A DNA stretch of 64,000 nucleotides from Sebastes aleutianus (lineage: Eukaryota > Chordata > Actinopteri > Perciformes > Sebastidae): NCBI GenBank assembly GCA_916700875.1, contig CAKAKS010000031.1, positions 7,704,977 to 7,768,976 on the forward strand, in the 5' to 3' direction. The notes beneath the pieces are model-generated. The model was not told the origin of the DNA. It ran no database searches and saw only the letters and a list, made by a program, of their open reading frames with translations. Shown here in pieces: positions 29,850 through 42,759 of this stretch. The first letter of the stretch is position 1, and each line of letters begins with the position of its first letter. The translations under genes and the position numbers were made by a program.

Positions 29850-29906
29850 TTATATACACGTCTCTGTTAGGGGCGGGGCCAAACTCATCACATCTGCGCA
29901 TGTGCA
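29850..29906 (-). promoter_or_regulatory. iscu: iscu core promoter: TATA, GC box, NRF1-like site
   Basis: On the minus strand a TATATAA motif (29850-29856) lies 47 bases before the ATG. A GC box (GGGCGGGGCC complement, 29871-29880) follows upstream, then TGCGCATGTGCA at 29895-29906, a close match to the NRF1 consensus. NRF1 sites are common in nuclear genes for mitochondrial proteins. Function is inferred from sequence only. Confidence 0.55.
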
Positions 29907-30303
29907 GTTTATGTAAAACATGTTTTTATAATAAGACTGATTTTATAACATATTTGACTACGATTGAAAACTTAAAAACTCAAAAATTTTGAATGGGCAA
30001 AGACTATTATTTATTTATTATTTAGACATTTCAAATTTATTCCAAATGTTTAAAGGATCCCAGTTTTTTTTTCTTTTTATTCATCTTTTCCTTTCCTTAC
30101 ATTTTATTTGTTGTATAATCTATTTTATTTATTTTTTATTTTTTTTACTGTGAAATATATCTACTGATTTTTTTTGTAATAAAAAATCTGAACATGTTTA
30201 TGTTACTACTGTATTGAACTTTCTAAAAAAAAAAAAATTGCCTGCGCAATATTTTTATAGTATGCAACCTCTACTGCTCCCATATATCCATATATATATA
30301 TCC

Positions 30304-30335
<32 letters not shown>

Positions 30336-30428
30336 CAAAATAAAAATAATAATGTATTTACAAATAATATACAGTATAATAATAAAGGAAGTACTTGGTA
30401 TATGGTAACTATAGAAGCAAAATATATA

Positions 30429-32049
<1,621 letters not shown>

Positions 32050-32269
32050 TATATACATATATATATAAATAAAGGAAGTAACTATAGAAGCAAAAAATAA
32101 AAAAATACATATATATATAATTTGCTTCTTGCAAATTTTGCTTCCCGCAAAATATATATATATATATATATATATTGCTTCTATAGTTACCATATACCAA
32201 GTACTTCCTTTATTATTATACTTTATATTATTTGTAAATACACTATTATTTTTATTTTTATTTTATTTT

Positions 32270-32398
32270 ATTTTTTTGCTACTTAACTTACTGTTTTCTT
32301 AATGGAGCTTCCCAGCAAAAAGTATTTCACACGATTGTACTCGTATAAACGGTGTGACAATAAACATCTTAAATCTTGAATCTTGAATCTAAATACGG
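32270..32398 (+). mobile_element. LINE 3' tail fragment
   Basis: Ends with TGTGACAATAAACATC followed by repeated ATCTTGAATCTTGAATC, the form of fish LINE 3' ends with short tandem tails. No coding part remains. Confidence 0.5.
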
Positions 32399-32497
32399 TA
32401 GAGAGAAAAACAACAACAACAACATCTTTCATATAATATAGTACATCCATGGTGAACATTTATTAACCCACTTCTAAAAAATGAAAAATATATATAG

Positions 32498-34023
32498 CTC
32501 CCTCCCTTCCCACAGAGGGCTCTCTTTTCCTTGGCTGGTTTTGGTTTTGTTTGATGCAAACATTTTTTTCACACACCCACACATGCCTACATCACTGATT
32601 ACTGACTTTCCACGTTTATTTAGTTATTTACTGTTAGTGGGTTAAATAAATGCCTTTTACTATTTTAAAACTCGTCTGGTCTCCCATTTTTGTTGGAGCC
32701 TTTGAGCCGGGATGTAACAAATGGGGGCTCTTCCTACCTTGTTTGACCCAGTTTTGATTAGTGCAGTGTAGTTGGTTCTGCTGGTTGTTAATGATTGATT
32801 GGTGGAGACTGGTTTCATGAACGAGATCAGTTGTATTTGGTAAATTGAGTTGTGCAATCTGTTTGTTTGGGAGACATGGACGAGTATGGTAAGTAGGCTG
32901 TTCTGCTGTTTTTAGTGAATATAAGCAGATGTATTGGATAACAAGTTGTTGATTTGTTCTGGTGTGTTCATGTTGTTGAGTTGTGCATGCTGGTGATTTT
33001 GTGGCACAGAGTTCTGTTTGGCCTGCAGCCAGTGTTGACACAGGTTGGCAGGCGTGAGCTATCAGCAGTGATTGCAGGGTCCTCTAGTGAGTAACTTTTG
33101 ACTTTTGTGGAGTTTCCCTGGGTAGGCATAGCAACGTGGTCCATGTGGGCCCGTTGATTTGTTTTTTTAGTTTGTTATTTTTGTGTGGTGTGTGGTCAGA
33201 GCAGTTGTCTCCAGAGACAGACCTCCAGAGCTGTCAGGTGGCTAACCAGCTTGCCGGGGGCCTAACCGAGACTACTGGTTTAAATGTTTAAAGAGCCTCC
33301 CGCTAATCTGCATGAAGACTAGGGTTCAGTGAGGTAGATTAGTTTGGGATAGGTAGTTTAGGTAGAGGGAGACTTCCACATTAGTTTGGGAGACATTCTC
33401 TCTTTTGTGCACTATTTGATGGTGTGATGGCTGGGGTAGTTGGACCCAGTTATGAGAGTTATGCACAGCCTGGAGGGTTTCTGGGTAGTTGGACCCAGTT
33501 ACACTTGGACTAACGACCTCTCCACTCCACTAGGTGTCCCGGTGTCCTTTTGCTGGTTCCTCTTTGTTTTGTAGGGTGGAGGGTGGCGGCTCCTTCCCTT
33601 CTCACAGAGGGCTTTCTTCCTTGGCTGGCACAAGGTCTATGGAAAGGAGGCTGGGTCACGCGTCATCAACACGTCATATCTTTGGGGGTACAACACATGC
33701 GCAGAACAATCTGGCCTTCACTCGCCGAAATTGAGCCAATCGCAACGCACGACCGCAGCTTCAGTCACACTGCGCATGCGTTATACCCCATACCCCAAGA
33801 CCCATGTCCGCCCGTGACCCAGCCTCCTTTCAATAAGCCTTGGGCTTTTGGTTTTGTTTGCTGCAGACATTTTCGCACACCCACACATGCCTACATTACT
33901 GATTACTGACTTTCCACATTTATTTAGATATTTATTGTTAGTTGGTTAAATAAATGCCTTTTACTATTTTAAAACTCGTCTGGTCTGTCATTTTGGTAGC
34001 AGCCTTTGAGCTGGGATGTAACA
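32498..34023 (+). mobile_element. LTR retroelement remnant without coding region
   Basis: Two direct long terminal repeats both end in GGGATGTAACA, at 32718 and 34023. They share CACACCCACACATGCCTAC and a region with an AATAAA before the end. After the left one comes AATGGGGGCTC, resembling a tRNA-Pro primer-binding site. The left LTR has lost its beginning and about 225 inner bases that the right one keeps. The roughly 0.9 kb between them has no gag or pol. It could be an endogenous retrovirus or other LTR element; the class cannot be told. Confidence 0.65.
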
Positions 34024-34287
34024 GCGGTATAGCTACGGTGGAAATATTTACTGTAGGTAGGCGGCTACATTCAAATTAGTACAAAGTACAGTAGTTGATC
34101 AAATCTACTGTAGCCTATGTTACTTTGCACTACTGTGGCTTAAAAGACTTGACGGCAGAAGGCATCAGTAATATAACACAATAATATCAGGGTATAAAAG
34201 AGGTCATTCTGCTTTTAGGCTACTTTTACTTTTGATAGGCTGCCATAGCCTAAGTATATTTCAGCGCTAATTATTCTGTACTTTTAT

Positions 34288-34671
34288 TTAAAGGAACAGT
34301 GTGTAACATTTCAGTGGATCTATTAGCAGAAATATTCATAACTATGTTTTTATTAGTGTACCTGAAACTAAGAATCGTTGCGTTTCGTTAGCTTAGAATG
34401 AGCCCTTCATATCTACATAGGGAGCAGGTCCTCTTCACGGAGTCTGCCATGTTGCTCCTCCATGTTGCTACAGTAGCCCAGAACGGACAAACCAAATACT
34501 GTCTCTAGAGAGACTTTCGTGTTTTTACGTTAGCCTACCTGAAGGCCACTGTAGTTCTCCAACCATTACCATGGGCAGTCTTGAAAGGGAGGAGTGAGCA
34601 GAGGGGTACTCAGTTGGTTGCAATTTGCAACCACACCACTAGATGCTACTAAACCCACAATGTATCTTTAA
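34288..34671 (+). mobile_element. TTAA-flanked MITE, internally deleted
   Basis: Starts TTAAAGGAACAGTGTGTAAC and ends ACCCACAATGTATCTTTAA; same family as 20991-21811. Between 34672 and 35700 I see no gene or known repeat, only AT-rich sequence with a short TA run near 35585. Confidence 0.8.
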
Positions 34672-35699
34672 AGTAAAACTGAGAATGCAGGACTTTTACT
34701 TGCAATTTAGTGTTTTGTAGGCTACATTATGGTATTTGTACTTGAGTAAAGGATCTGAATACTTCTCCCACTGCTGCTAAAAAGCCCTATGAAACAAATA
34801 GAAGTCAGGATGGGGTCTTTAAAGGGGTAAAATTGACTGTTTTTATGAAAGCAGAATCTACAGATTTGTTGGTCAGTTGGCTTGTGCTTGAAAAATAATG
34901 TACTCAGCTTTTTTTCTGTTACATAACTGCGTCATATGATTTTTAGGGAACTGCTCTTACTTACAACAGCACTGCCAATGTAGGACGTGACATGAAAAGT
35001 TGAATTGAAGATTGAAGACAAAAACTTCCTCTTCCTGCCATTTGTTGTACTGGCTTTCTTAAACATCTAAAAGACTCTATATCTGCTGTTAATATGCTGT
35101 TATTAAAGACATAAGAGGTCCAGTGCTACTATTAGTAGTGATAAATATAATCCTAATGCTCTTTATCTTCACAAATTATCAATTTGTTTTAAAAAGAAAG
35201 CAGGGCACAGATGTGTGCTATATTTTATGGGTGTGCGTACCACAAACATTTGTGGTTGACTTTTAATTCTGATTTATTAGTATGGGTATTTTGGATGGAG
35301 TGTATGATGTTTTTTATATTTGACATTTTATCTTTCTTACTGCAGATCTATAGTCAAAAATCAACTAATTCCCTTTGAGTTACAATAAACACTGCAACAG
35401 GAAATCACCCTTGACCTAAGTTTTGCAAACTCTGCCCTTCTGGCTAAATGGTGTAGGCCGATAGGCACACCCTTATGGGAATGTCAGCTTGTGGTTTTGT
35501 CTGTTCGTGTGGTTGTGTAAAGGGGATCTCCATTGTGATTTTGCAACACTTTACTGAAAAGCTGTTGTAAGACTTGAAATATTTATTATATATATATATA
35601 TAGTGTATATTTTCAGTTGTTTTGACCTCCGTGACCAAGTGAACCCACTTAAACAGCTGACACTGGTCTCACCCACAAACGTATGTGTAAACGTAGATG

Positions 35700-35867
35700 T
35701 GTTTACGGTAAGTGAGAGGAGGGCAGATTCTCATTTGTTCCATGACATATCAACTGTGATTCCTCTTTCGTCATTATCACTGCCCAGGAAACAGAAGTGA
35801 GAAGTTGCAACCAGCAGCAAGGGAATACAGCACTTTAAAGTGATTTGCTTCTACGACGAGACATAAC
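35700..35867 (+). other. cmklr1: Putative noncoding exon of cmklr1
   Basis: Ends ACGAGACATAAC before a GTGAGT donor. The matching acceptor is at 35993, giving a 126-base intron. The 5' limit is uncertain. Confidence 0.45.
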
Positions 35868-36007
35868 GTGAGTACTTGAGTACATTTTATATAATAAACT
35901 AAGATAGATTTTCTTGATAAAAATTGTGAACTGTTCATAGAATCATCTATGTGTATATGTATATAAACGAAGACACTGTGCTATATATTTCAGGAAAAGT
36001 AACCAGC

Positions 36008-37027
36008 ATGGAGGTGGATTATATTGAATTTGGCGATTACGCTGCAGACAATGAAACCGAGAATGACACCACCACTACAACAACTGGACAGATTTTCAAT
36101 AGTCCTCAGTCTTCTTTGACTCATGTTCTAGTGGCGATCAACATCATTATATCTGTTATTGGCCTTGGAGGAAATTCATTGGTGATATGGATTTGTGGAT
36201 GGAAAATGAAAAGAACGGTCTACACCACCTGGTACATCAGTCTGGCCATTTCAGACTTTTTGTTCTGTGCCTTTTTGCCCCTGGAAGTATTCTACGTGAT
36301 CACCTCACACTGGCCTTTCGGACTGGTCTTGTGCAAGCTCGCCTCCTCCGCCCTGTTTCTCAACATGTACAGCTCTGTGTTTCTGTTGGTCCTGATCAGC
36401 GCTGACCGCTGTTTAATGATTTCATTCCCAGTGTGGTCACACAACCACCGGACAGTGCGGAAAGCATTTGGAGTTGTCGTCCTCATGTGGGTCCTCTCTG
36501 CGCTCCTAACGTTGCCCTCACTGATCTTCAGACAAACCACGGTCCACGGCTCAGTCACTCAGTGCCACAACGGTTACATGGGATCCTCCAGACACCAGAC
36601 GGTGGTGCTGACTCGGTTCATCTGCGGTTTCCTGATTCCTTTCCTCATGATTGTGTTCTGCAGCTCGGTGCTCACTGTGAAGCTGAGAAGTATGACCATC
36701 AGGTCAACAAAGCCTTACAAAGTCATGGCGGCGCTCATCTTGTCATTTTTCTTCTGCTGGGTCCCCTATCATACCTTTGTTCTTTTAGAGTCAGACTTGA
36801 AGAACCACAACCACAGCATAGACGTACTTAAAACTGGCCTGAAGGTGGGGGCCACCCTGGCTGCAGCAAACAGCTTCATATCCCCACTTCTCTACGTGTT
36901 CATTGGTAACGACTTTAAACGAATCCTAAAGCGGTCTTTCACATCAGGGATAGAGGAGGCAATGGCGGAGGATTTCCGTACAGGTGGTCTCAATCACTCA
37001 AAGTGTAAATCAATGGAAGTTATCTAA
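36008..37027 (+). CDS. cmklr1: Chemerin-like chemoattractant receptor (GPCR)
   Basis: A class A G-protein-coupled receptor of the CMKLR1/formyl-peptide/C5a branch, expected to sense chemerin or a related ligand at the leukocyte surface through Gi. The 339 aa have seven hydrophobic spans. The N-terminus is acidic with tyrosines and a sequon (NDT, 19-21). The TM1 motif is GGNSLV. Disulphide cysteines are C109 and C186. A DRC triplet (133-135) stands where most family members have DRY, followed by PVWSHNHRTVR, which closely resembles mammalian CMKLR1. TM6 has CWVPYHT and TM7 has NSFISPLLYVF in place of NPxxY. The start chosen is 14 bases after a splice acceptor; an in-frame ATG at 35951 lies in the intron. 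Neighbourhood with iscu and tmem119 supports CMKLR1, but teleosts have several paralogues, so one-to-one orthology is less sure. Confidence 0.85.
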   Translation: MEVDYIEFGDYAADNETENDTTTTTTGQIFNSPQSSLTHVLVAINIIISVIGLGGNSLVIWICGWKMKRTVYTTWYISLAISDFLFCAFLPLEVFYVITSHWPFGLVLCKLASSALFLNMYSSVFLLVLISADRCLMISFPVWSHNHRTVRKAFGVVVLMWVLSALLTLPSLIFRQTTVHGSVTQCHNGYMGSSRHQTVVLTRFICGFLIPFLMIVFCSSVLTVKLRSMTIRSTKPYKVMAALILSFFFCWVPYHTFVLLESDLKNHNHSIDVLKTGLKVGATLAAANSFISPLLYVFIGNDFKRILKRSFTSGIEEAMAEDFRTGGLNHSKCKSMEVI

Positions 37028-37435
37028 AATCAAGTTGAAACCTTTGTCATCAATGACAAGGAGTATTTCACAGTACAGAACATGATTATAGAGCTGGGTG
37101 ATATTGACAAAATCATATGTCATAGGCATGTTTTACCCGTGTATACTGTATATACATAGACGTATCAATGATTTATTTATAATGATGATAAAACCTCATT
37201 GATCTTTACACAATATCCAATTTGCATGACACAATGATCACATTTGGTCATTTGGACTGTGTTGGACAGCTATGGATTAGCCACTGACATTAATTATTGT
37301 GTCTTTCATCTTAAAAAGAAAATTATATATGTATATTATTAAAAAATGTTAGATTGTTGTTATGAGTGTGAATGAATAGCTTGTGTGTTGTTATGTTAGC
37401 AAACCAGCTTGCTTCAAAATGCCCCTTGTAGGATG

Positions 37436-37441
37436 AATAAA
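37436..37441 (+). terminator. cmklr1: cmklr1 polyadenylation signal
   Basis: AATAAA about 410 bases after the stop, in GGATGAATAAAGTATTTTG. Confidence 0.6.
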
Positions 37442-37763
37442 GTATTTTGAATGAAATTATATTAAATTCAGAATTTTACAAAATATTATTTGGTTGAGCT
37501 GACTGTGAACTAAAACATCATTGAAATAACCATGTGGCCATCAAAACATATATGTTTTAAGTAAATCTAGTCCTCCGAAGAAAAGAAAAAAAGGGAACAA
37601 AAAGAAGAGAAAAAAAGCACTGGAAAAAACAATTACCTTTATTCTCAATCTTGTAATTAGTAATTGATACATATTTGCATTTTCTAAGGGAAAGTAAATA
37701 AATGAATGATGTTCTTTGTTGTAACTTAATTCTGTTCTGTAAATTTCAAACTTCCCTTTTGAT

Positions 37764-38397
37764 TTAAAGCTGCAGTGGGTAGAAATGGAGCAAATATGAT
37801 TTTAAGCAGTTATTTTTATAAAACGGTCGCTATATCCTGACAGTAGTGCATGAGACAGGTAATCTGAAAAAAACCATGTGCCTCTGTGTCCTCCGGTGCT
37901 CCTAATGGCATCTACAAGATTTCACAGATCGGAGGAAACAACCAATCAGAGCCGAGCTGGAGCCTGCTGTATCTAAGCAGCTGTCAATTACACGCAAAGT
38001 CTGATCAAATGTTCAAACTAAGCAGCGCTGATCAAATATTAATCAATATTCTGTAACTGTAATGCCTATTTCTCACCTATAAAGTTTTCAGAAACATCTT
38101 GTAGTGTACTGTTTAGCTGTTAAATGAGAAAGTTTGTGACCCGGCAGCCATGTTGAGATAAATTGAGGAAATATCAAGCACCGCCCACCAGCCGGAACAC
38201 AGCCAATAGGAACGCTCTCTCTCTGAAATGACCTGTGATTGGCCAAAGTCTGGATTTTTTAAAACCTGAAAACAGAGCCATGAGGAGGTGCAGAAGTCTA
38301 GTTTTCTCTCAGAACACTTGAATTACAATATGATGAAATTTGATTATGGAAATTTTGCCCAATGATGCCAAAAACATTCTGCCTATTGCAGGTTTAA
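37764..38397. mobile_element. TTAA-flanked MITE (GCTGCAGTGGGTAGAA family)
   Basis: Starts TTAAAGCTGCAGTGGGTAGAA and ends TTCTGCCTATTGCAGGTTTAA; the ends are imperfect inverted repeats with TTAA outside. It shares inner parts with 61981-62356, but in a different arrangement. No coding potential. Confidence 0.75.
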
Positions 38398-38677
38398 TGT
38401 AGCTCTACTACTAGCAAGCAGTAGGCTACTGTTGCACATTATTGTTGTATTTGTTTTATTTCAAGTTAATAAAGCATATCAAACATGCTCTTGTTAATAT
38501 TTCTTGATTCAAAATGGAAAAATGTGAAAGAAGTAGCTCATAGTTTTAGATTTACAACATTAATAAATACTGACGTTTGATTGGAGGAGCCTCTTGTTGT
38601 GGGCACCTGATAGGCCTGACTGAGGGAATTACAACTCAGCTACCTCGTAGCCACGCCCCCTGCCTCCCTCCAGGATC

Positions 38678-39728
38678 TAGTGATGGGAATTCCGTCTCTT
38701 TTTAGTGAGCAAGATCATTTGGCTCAGCTCACCAAGAAGAGCTGGCTCTTTCGGCTCCCAAACGGTTCTTCATTTTACCACTTCTGCCTTTTATAATTCA
38801 GCCAAATTTAGCGCTGTTTTCACCTATGATTAATATGTGTGCACATGTATCACTTAAATTATTAAATATAATTATACTAAACCCTATAATTTCCAGAATA
38901 CCATAATTTTACATGCTGCTTTGTTTCCGACTGTCACTCGTCCTTTCTGCTATTCGCGCACCGCAATCCTCTCTCTCTTTCTCTCCTCTTCCTCCTGCTC
39001 TGTACCTGTAGACCGTCAGTGCGCCGCCCACCCCCGACCCCCCTCCCTGCTTGATGGTATGATCCTTGTCTGTCATCACCTGATTGGTCTCACGGACGTC
39101 ATCAACACAACATACAGTCACAGTAAGTGCATGGAGTGCCCGTGGTGCGGAGAAGATCGTCCTATCATTCTGCCTTGAATTAATAAACGGAAAAAACGTC
39201 TCTCGGACGGAGCCGGCTCTTATGGTACGTGTCCACAGGCTCTGTCCTTTCCACGCTCCTCATTTGTTGTCTATGTAAGCAGCCGCACAATGCATTCTGG
39301 TAGCGTGGCGGCGCCATTTGAGAGACGGAGCGTTACAACGACGCAACTCGCCGCCTCTCGAAACTACCGAGAATCTTTTAAACTAAGCCTTGTCGATCCA
39401 AAATAAAGACAGATTCAGCAACTGCATGGCTTATTTCTCGCCTCAAATATTTTCAGAAACACATTTCGGTGAACTATTTTCGTGAAATAAGAGAAGAAAG
39501 TTTCCAAACGAGCCTCCATACTGTTTCCGGTTTGAAAGCTGGGAGCAGCAACCCACGGAGGGAAAGCCTTCGTCCAATCAGGTGGGGACAGCCTGTGTCT
39601 AGTGACAGCCCACCAAGCGTCCAATGTTGGGAAGCATCGCGTCCCCTCGCGATAAAAAACGTACCATTATCGTTCACTTAAAAGAGCCGGCTCTTTGAAC
39701 CGGCTCGTTCGTAACCGACACATCACTA
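38678..39728. mobile_element. Large nonautonomous hAT element
   Basis: Starts TAGTGATGGGAATTCC and ends CGACACATCACTA. Flanks CCAGGATC (38670-38677) and CCAGGATG (39729-39736) match at 7 of 8 positions. Near each end it carries GAGCCGGCTCTTT-like words, a known feature of a common fish hAT MITE. Its inner frames are broken and no transposase is seen. Its right end is about ten bases from the ETS-like site of the rnf185 promoter. Confidence 0.9.
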
Positions 39729-40166
39729 CCAGGATGTACTTCCGGTTAACACTGTGCTGACGGACGTGTGATGCAACCAGGCGTCAGGACATTTCTCAAC
39801 TTCTCTCAATAAGTTTTAGCATTTTTAGTTAGAAAATCACGTTGGGAACGACACGCGGATTAACGGCCTTGTATTGTTTGTTCGTTGTTTTGTATTTAGT
39901 AGATCCGTCCGACAGTAAAACCGGTTTCCTGTCCTCTCTCTAACGGCAGTAACTCCTTCTCTAGATGGGAGCTAACGGTCGCTAGCAGCCGGTGGATGTT
40001 TCTGGATTTCACTCCTTTTTAAAGAGTTATTTGTCTTCAGCTCAGTCTCGCGTCTTGTCCTCTTTGTTAGCTATAACCCCCATCACCTGGGCCTCCATAT
40101 GTACTTGTTTTGAGTCGCTGGGTGCCGGCGGAGTCACCTGTAACCCTCTTGTTGTTGAGTCTTTAA
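39729..40166 (+). promoter_or_regulatory. rnf185: rnf185 promoter and 5' UTR
   Basis: The stretch is richer in CpG than its surroundings. ACTTCCGGTT at 39738-39747 matches an ETS-family site typical of TATA-less housekeeping promoters. The rnf185 ATG follows at 40167. The start site was not located. Confidence 0.5.
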
Positions 40167-42600
40167 ATGGCCACCGCTGCCCCCCCTCCTCCAGCCCCTG
40201 GCTCCACTGCGGCCACTGAGAACCCGAGTCCCGGATCCAGCAGCTCCACCGCGGCTGACAGCGGCAACCAGGACAGCACCTTCGAGTGTAACATCTGTCT
40301 GGACACCGCCAAGGATGCAGTGATCAGCCTGTGTGGACACCTCTTCTGGTAAGAACTAAGCTACTGTCTGGGACTCCTGTTTACATTATAACCTACCTCA
40401 GTCTATATTAATATAATAGTATTAAAGGTCCCATATTGTAAAAAGTTAAATTTTCGTGTCTTTTATTTTATAAAGCAGGTTTAAGTGCTATATAAATACT
40501 GTGAAAGTATCAAAACGCTCAATATATGGAGAAATACAAACAGCCCGTATTCAGAAATTGCGCGTTTGAAACAAGCCGTTAGGATTTCTGTCCATTTGTG
40601 ATGTCACAAATATACAATATTTAGACCATTACACGGTTTTACGCGTAAACATTCTAAATGTGTCCAAGTTTATATCCTGTTGCAGTGTATGTTAATGACA
40701 TGAGCTGACAGGGAGTAAACATGGACCCAAACTGTTGCCTAGCAACGCAATTCGGTTGCAATTCCATTGAATTGCACTATAACGGAGTGTTTTAGACCGA
40801 TGGTGAATACAGGCATATTCAAGAACACAGTACGAGGAAAATAAAGTTTTTTTTAAACATTAAAGCATATAAACATGTTCTAGTAGAAACCCAAAACACA
40901 AGTATGAACCTGTAAATGAGCACGATATGGGACCTTTAAGGCCAGATCCAGATCAGTCAAAGTATAGGCCTAATACTATAAAAGTATAGTCTGTAAATAC
41001 AAGCTTAGAGCTGCAAGTGCAGAGTGTATGTGTAAGCATAAGCAGTGATTTTTGTCACCTTGGTGACTCCATACAAACTTTCCAGCCTCTGTAGCCAGGA
41101 CAGGATAGGACAGGTCTTTAGCATGTGGTCTGATATCAGTGGTGACAGTGCCAGTTTAGTTATTCATTTTCATCAATCCTCTTAACGTGAAGCCATTTTC
41201 TTCTGTTTTCTTCTTTAGTTGCTAGCTTTCACTAATGAAGTGATGCAATGTTTTTTAATTTGTGAACACAGGATATATGGATGCCATTTTCTTTTTTAGT
41301 AAATGTTGTATATTCTGCACAGCCAGGTTGTTCTGGTACATATATAATGTTTTACTAATCAAACTCTTGTTTCCCTTTGCTCCTCCTCTCAATCAGTTGG
41401 CCTTGCTTGCATCAGGTAAGCTGATCTTTGTTTTCTCCTTCTTCACTATTCAATATAATATATATATAATCACATATCAAATGACAATGCATTGTTATTG
41501 ATGGTATATAAGTGATTAGTATGTATTTGTCTTTACGCAGTGGTTGGAGACCAGACCCAACAGACAAGTGTGTCCGGTGTGTAAAGCTGGCATCAGCCGA
41601 GACAAAGTAATCCCCTTGTATGGACGGGGAAGTACAGGTCAACAAGACCCCAGGTGTGTACTTTAATGTAGTAGTACATTTCAGGCTGACTCTAAACTTC
41701 ATGTAATATGTAATCATAATACACACAATATGACACACTTAAAATGAGCATTTTTTCTGAACTGTTATGAATGTATAAAATCACGGCTTTTACAAAATGT
41801 GGTTTTGTTTTATAGAGAAAGAACACCCCCTCGGCCACAAGGCCAGAGGCCTGAGCCAGAAAACCGTGGTGTAAGTACTTTGTACAAGTATACTTGTATG
41901 GTAATAAAAAAAAGTACGCGATTGCATGATTTTGTGCCAGATCAATACTTTGATTCCAAATGTGTTAGACAGCTGTATGTAGTTTCTCAGTGTCAGCTGT
42001 TGAGTAAAATGATGCATTCATGATGAAACAATTCCATAATATGATGTAGATGCTGTCGTGCAAACCTGTGTTTTATCCATTAACAAAAGAACATTTCCCA
42101 CTGGGATCTATTAGATACTAAGCGCTGAGAAGAGTAGAGACGTCTCTTGAGAATGATCACACAAATTTCCCTGGCTGTTGCGTCACATCTCACTTGCTGT
42201 ATTTTTTTAACCGTCCCTCAGATACTTTGAATATATGGCTATATATTAAGGGAACCAACACAAGTCTTCATGTTAATGATAAAATCCATGTTTCCCAGGG
42301 CTTTCAAGGGTTTGGCTTTGGAGATGGCGGTTTCCAGATGTCATTTGGAATCGGTGCCTTTCCATTTGGTATTTTTGCTACAGCCTTTAACATCAATGAC
42401 GGAAGACCTCCTCCAGGTATTTATGTTTTAAACACTTCACCACTCTGTGTCTTTTTATCAACAACATGCCAAATAACCTCTGTTAAACAATTCCCCAAAC
42501 AGCGGCCCCTGGGACACCACAACACATGGATGAACAGTTTCTGTCTCGACTCTTCCTGTTTGTCGCTCTGGTGATTATGTTCTGGCTGCTGATTGCATAA
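40167..42600 (+). CDS. rnf185: E3 ubiquitin ligase RNF185
   Basis: RNF185 is a membrane-anchored RING ligase of the ER (and reported at mitochondria) that works in ER-associated degradation alongside RNF5. Six exons join to 194 aa, near the mammalian 192: 40167-40348, 41397-41415 (19 nt), 41541-41653, 41816-41870, 42299-42416 and 42503-42600. A Pro/Ser/Thr-rich N-terminus of 35 aa is followed by the RING finger at 41-81, with ligands C41, C44, C56, H58, C61, C64, C78 and C81. The codon for C61 is split across the exon 1-2 junction. [17 protein letters not shown] and the C-terminal membrane segment [15 protein letters not shown] match RNF185 rather than RNF5. Intron 1 hosts a TTAA MITE. The first ATG with good context (AAATGG) was used. 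Confidence 0.96.
40422..40939 (+). mobile_element. TTAA-flanked MITE (AGGTCCCATAT family) in rnf185 intron 1
   Basis: Starts TTAAAGGTCCCATATTGT and ends CACGATATGGGACCTTTAA. Clear inverted ends and TTAA flanks. A reversed relative is at 46493-47319 and a partial one at 47480-47697. Confidence 0.85.
41397..41415 (+). other. rnf185: 19-nt microexon of rnf185
   Basis: Flanked by AATCAG and GTAAGC. It supplies the third base of the C61 codon and six more codons (WPCLHQ) of the RING finger. Skipping it would shift the frame and destroy the RING. Confidence 0.9.
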
Positions 42601-42753
42601 ATGCACGGAAAGACAACATCTTCTGCGACATTATGGCACATCATCACGGTTTGCACCAATATGATTCTGCCTCCTTTCTGGTTACTTTTTTTTTCCTCTC
42701 TCTCCTTGACACGAAGCCATGTGAGATTTGAATGACGCAGGTTTTTTTCCGAA

Positions 42754-42759
42754 AATAAA
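42754..42759 (+). terminator. rnf185: rnf185 polyadenylation signal
   Basis: AATAAA about 155 bases past the stop. Longer 3' UTRs using later signals are possible. From 42760 to 43240 there is only AT-rich noncoding sequence. Confidence 0.5.

Noticed and set aside
32634..33041. 135-codon minus-strand frame in the LTR remnant
   Set aside because: No similarity to retroelement or host proteins; chance open frame in low-complexity sequence.
33534..33909. Overlapping open frames in the right LTR
   Set aside because: LTR sequence, no conserved protein; the left LTR lacks the same stretch.
35951..36007. Upstream in-frame ATG of cmklr1
   Set aside because: Located in the short intron before the CAG acceptor at 35991-35993.
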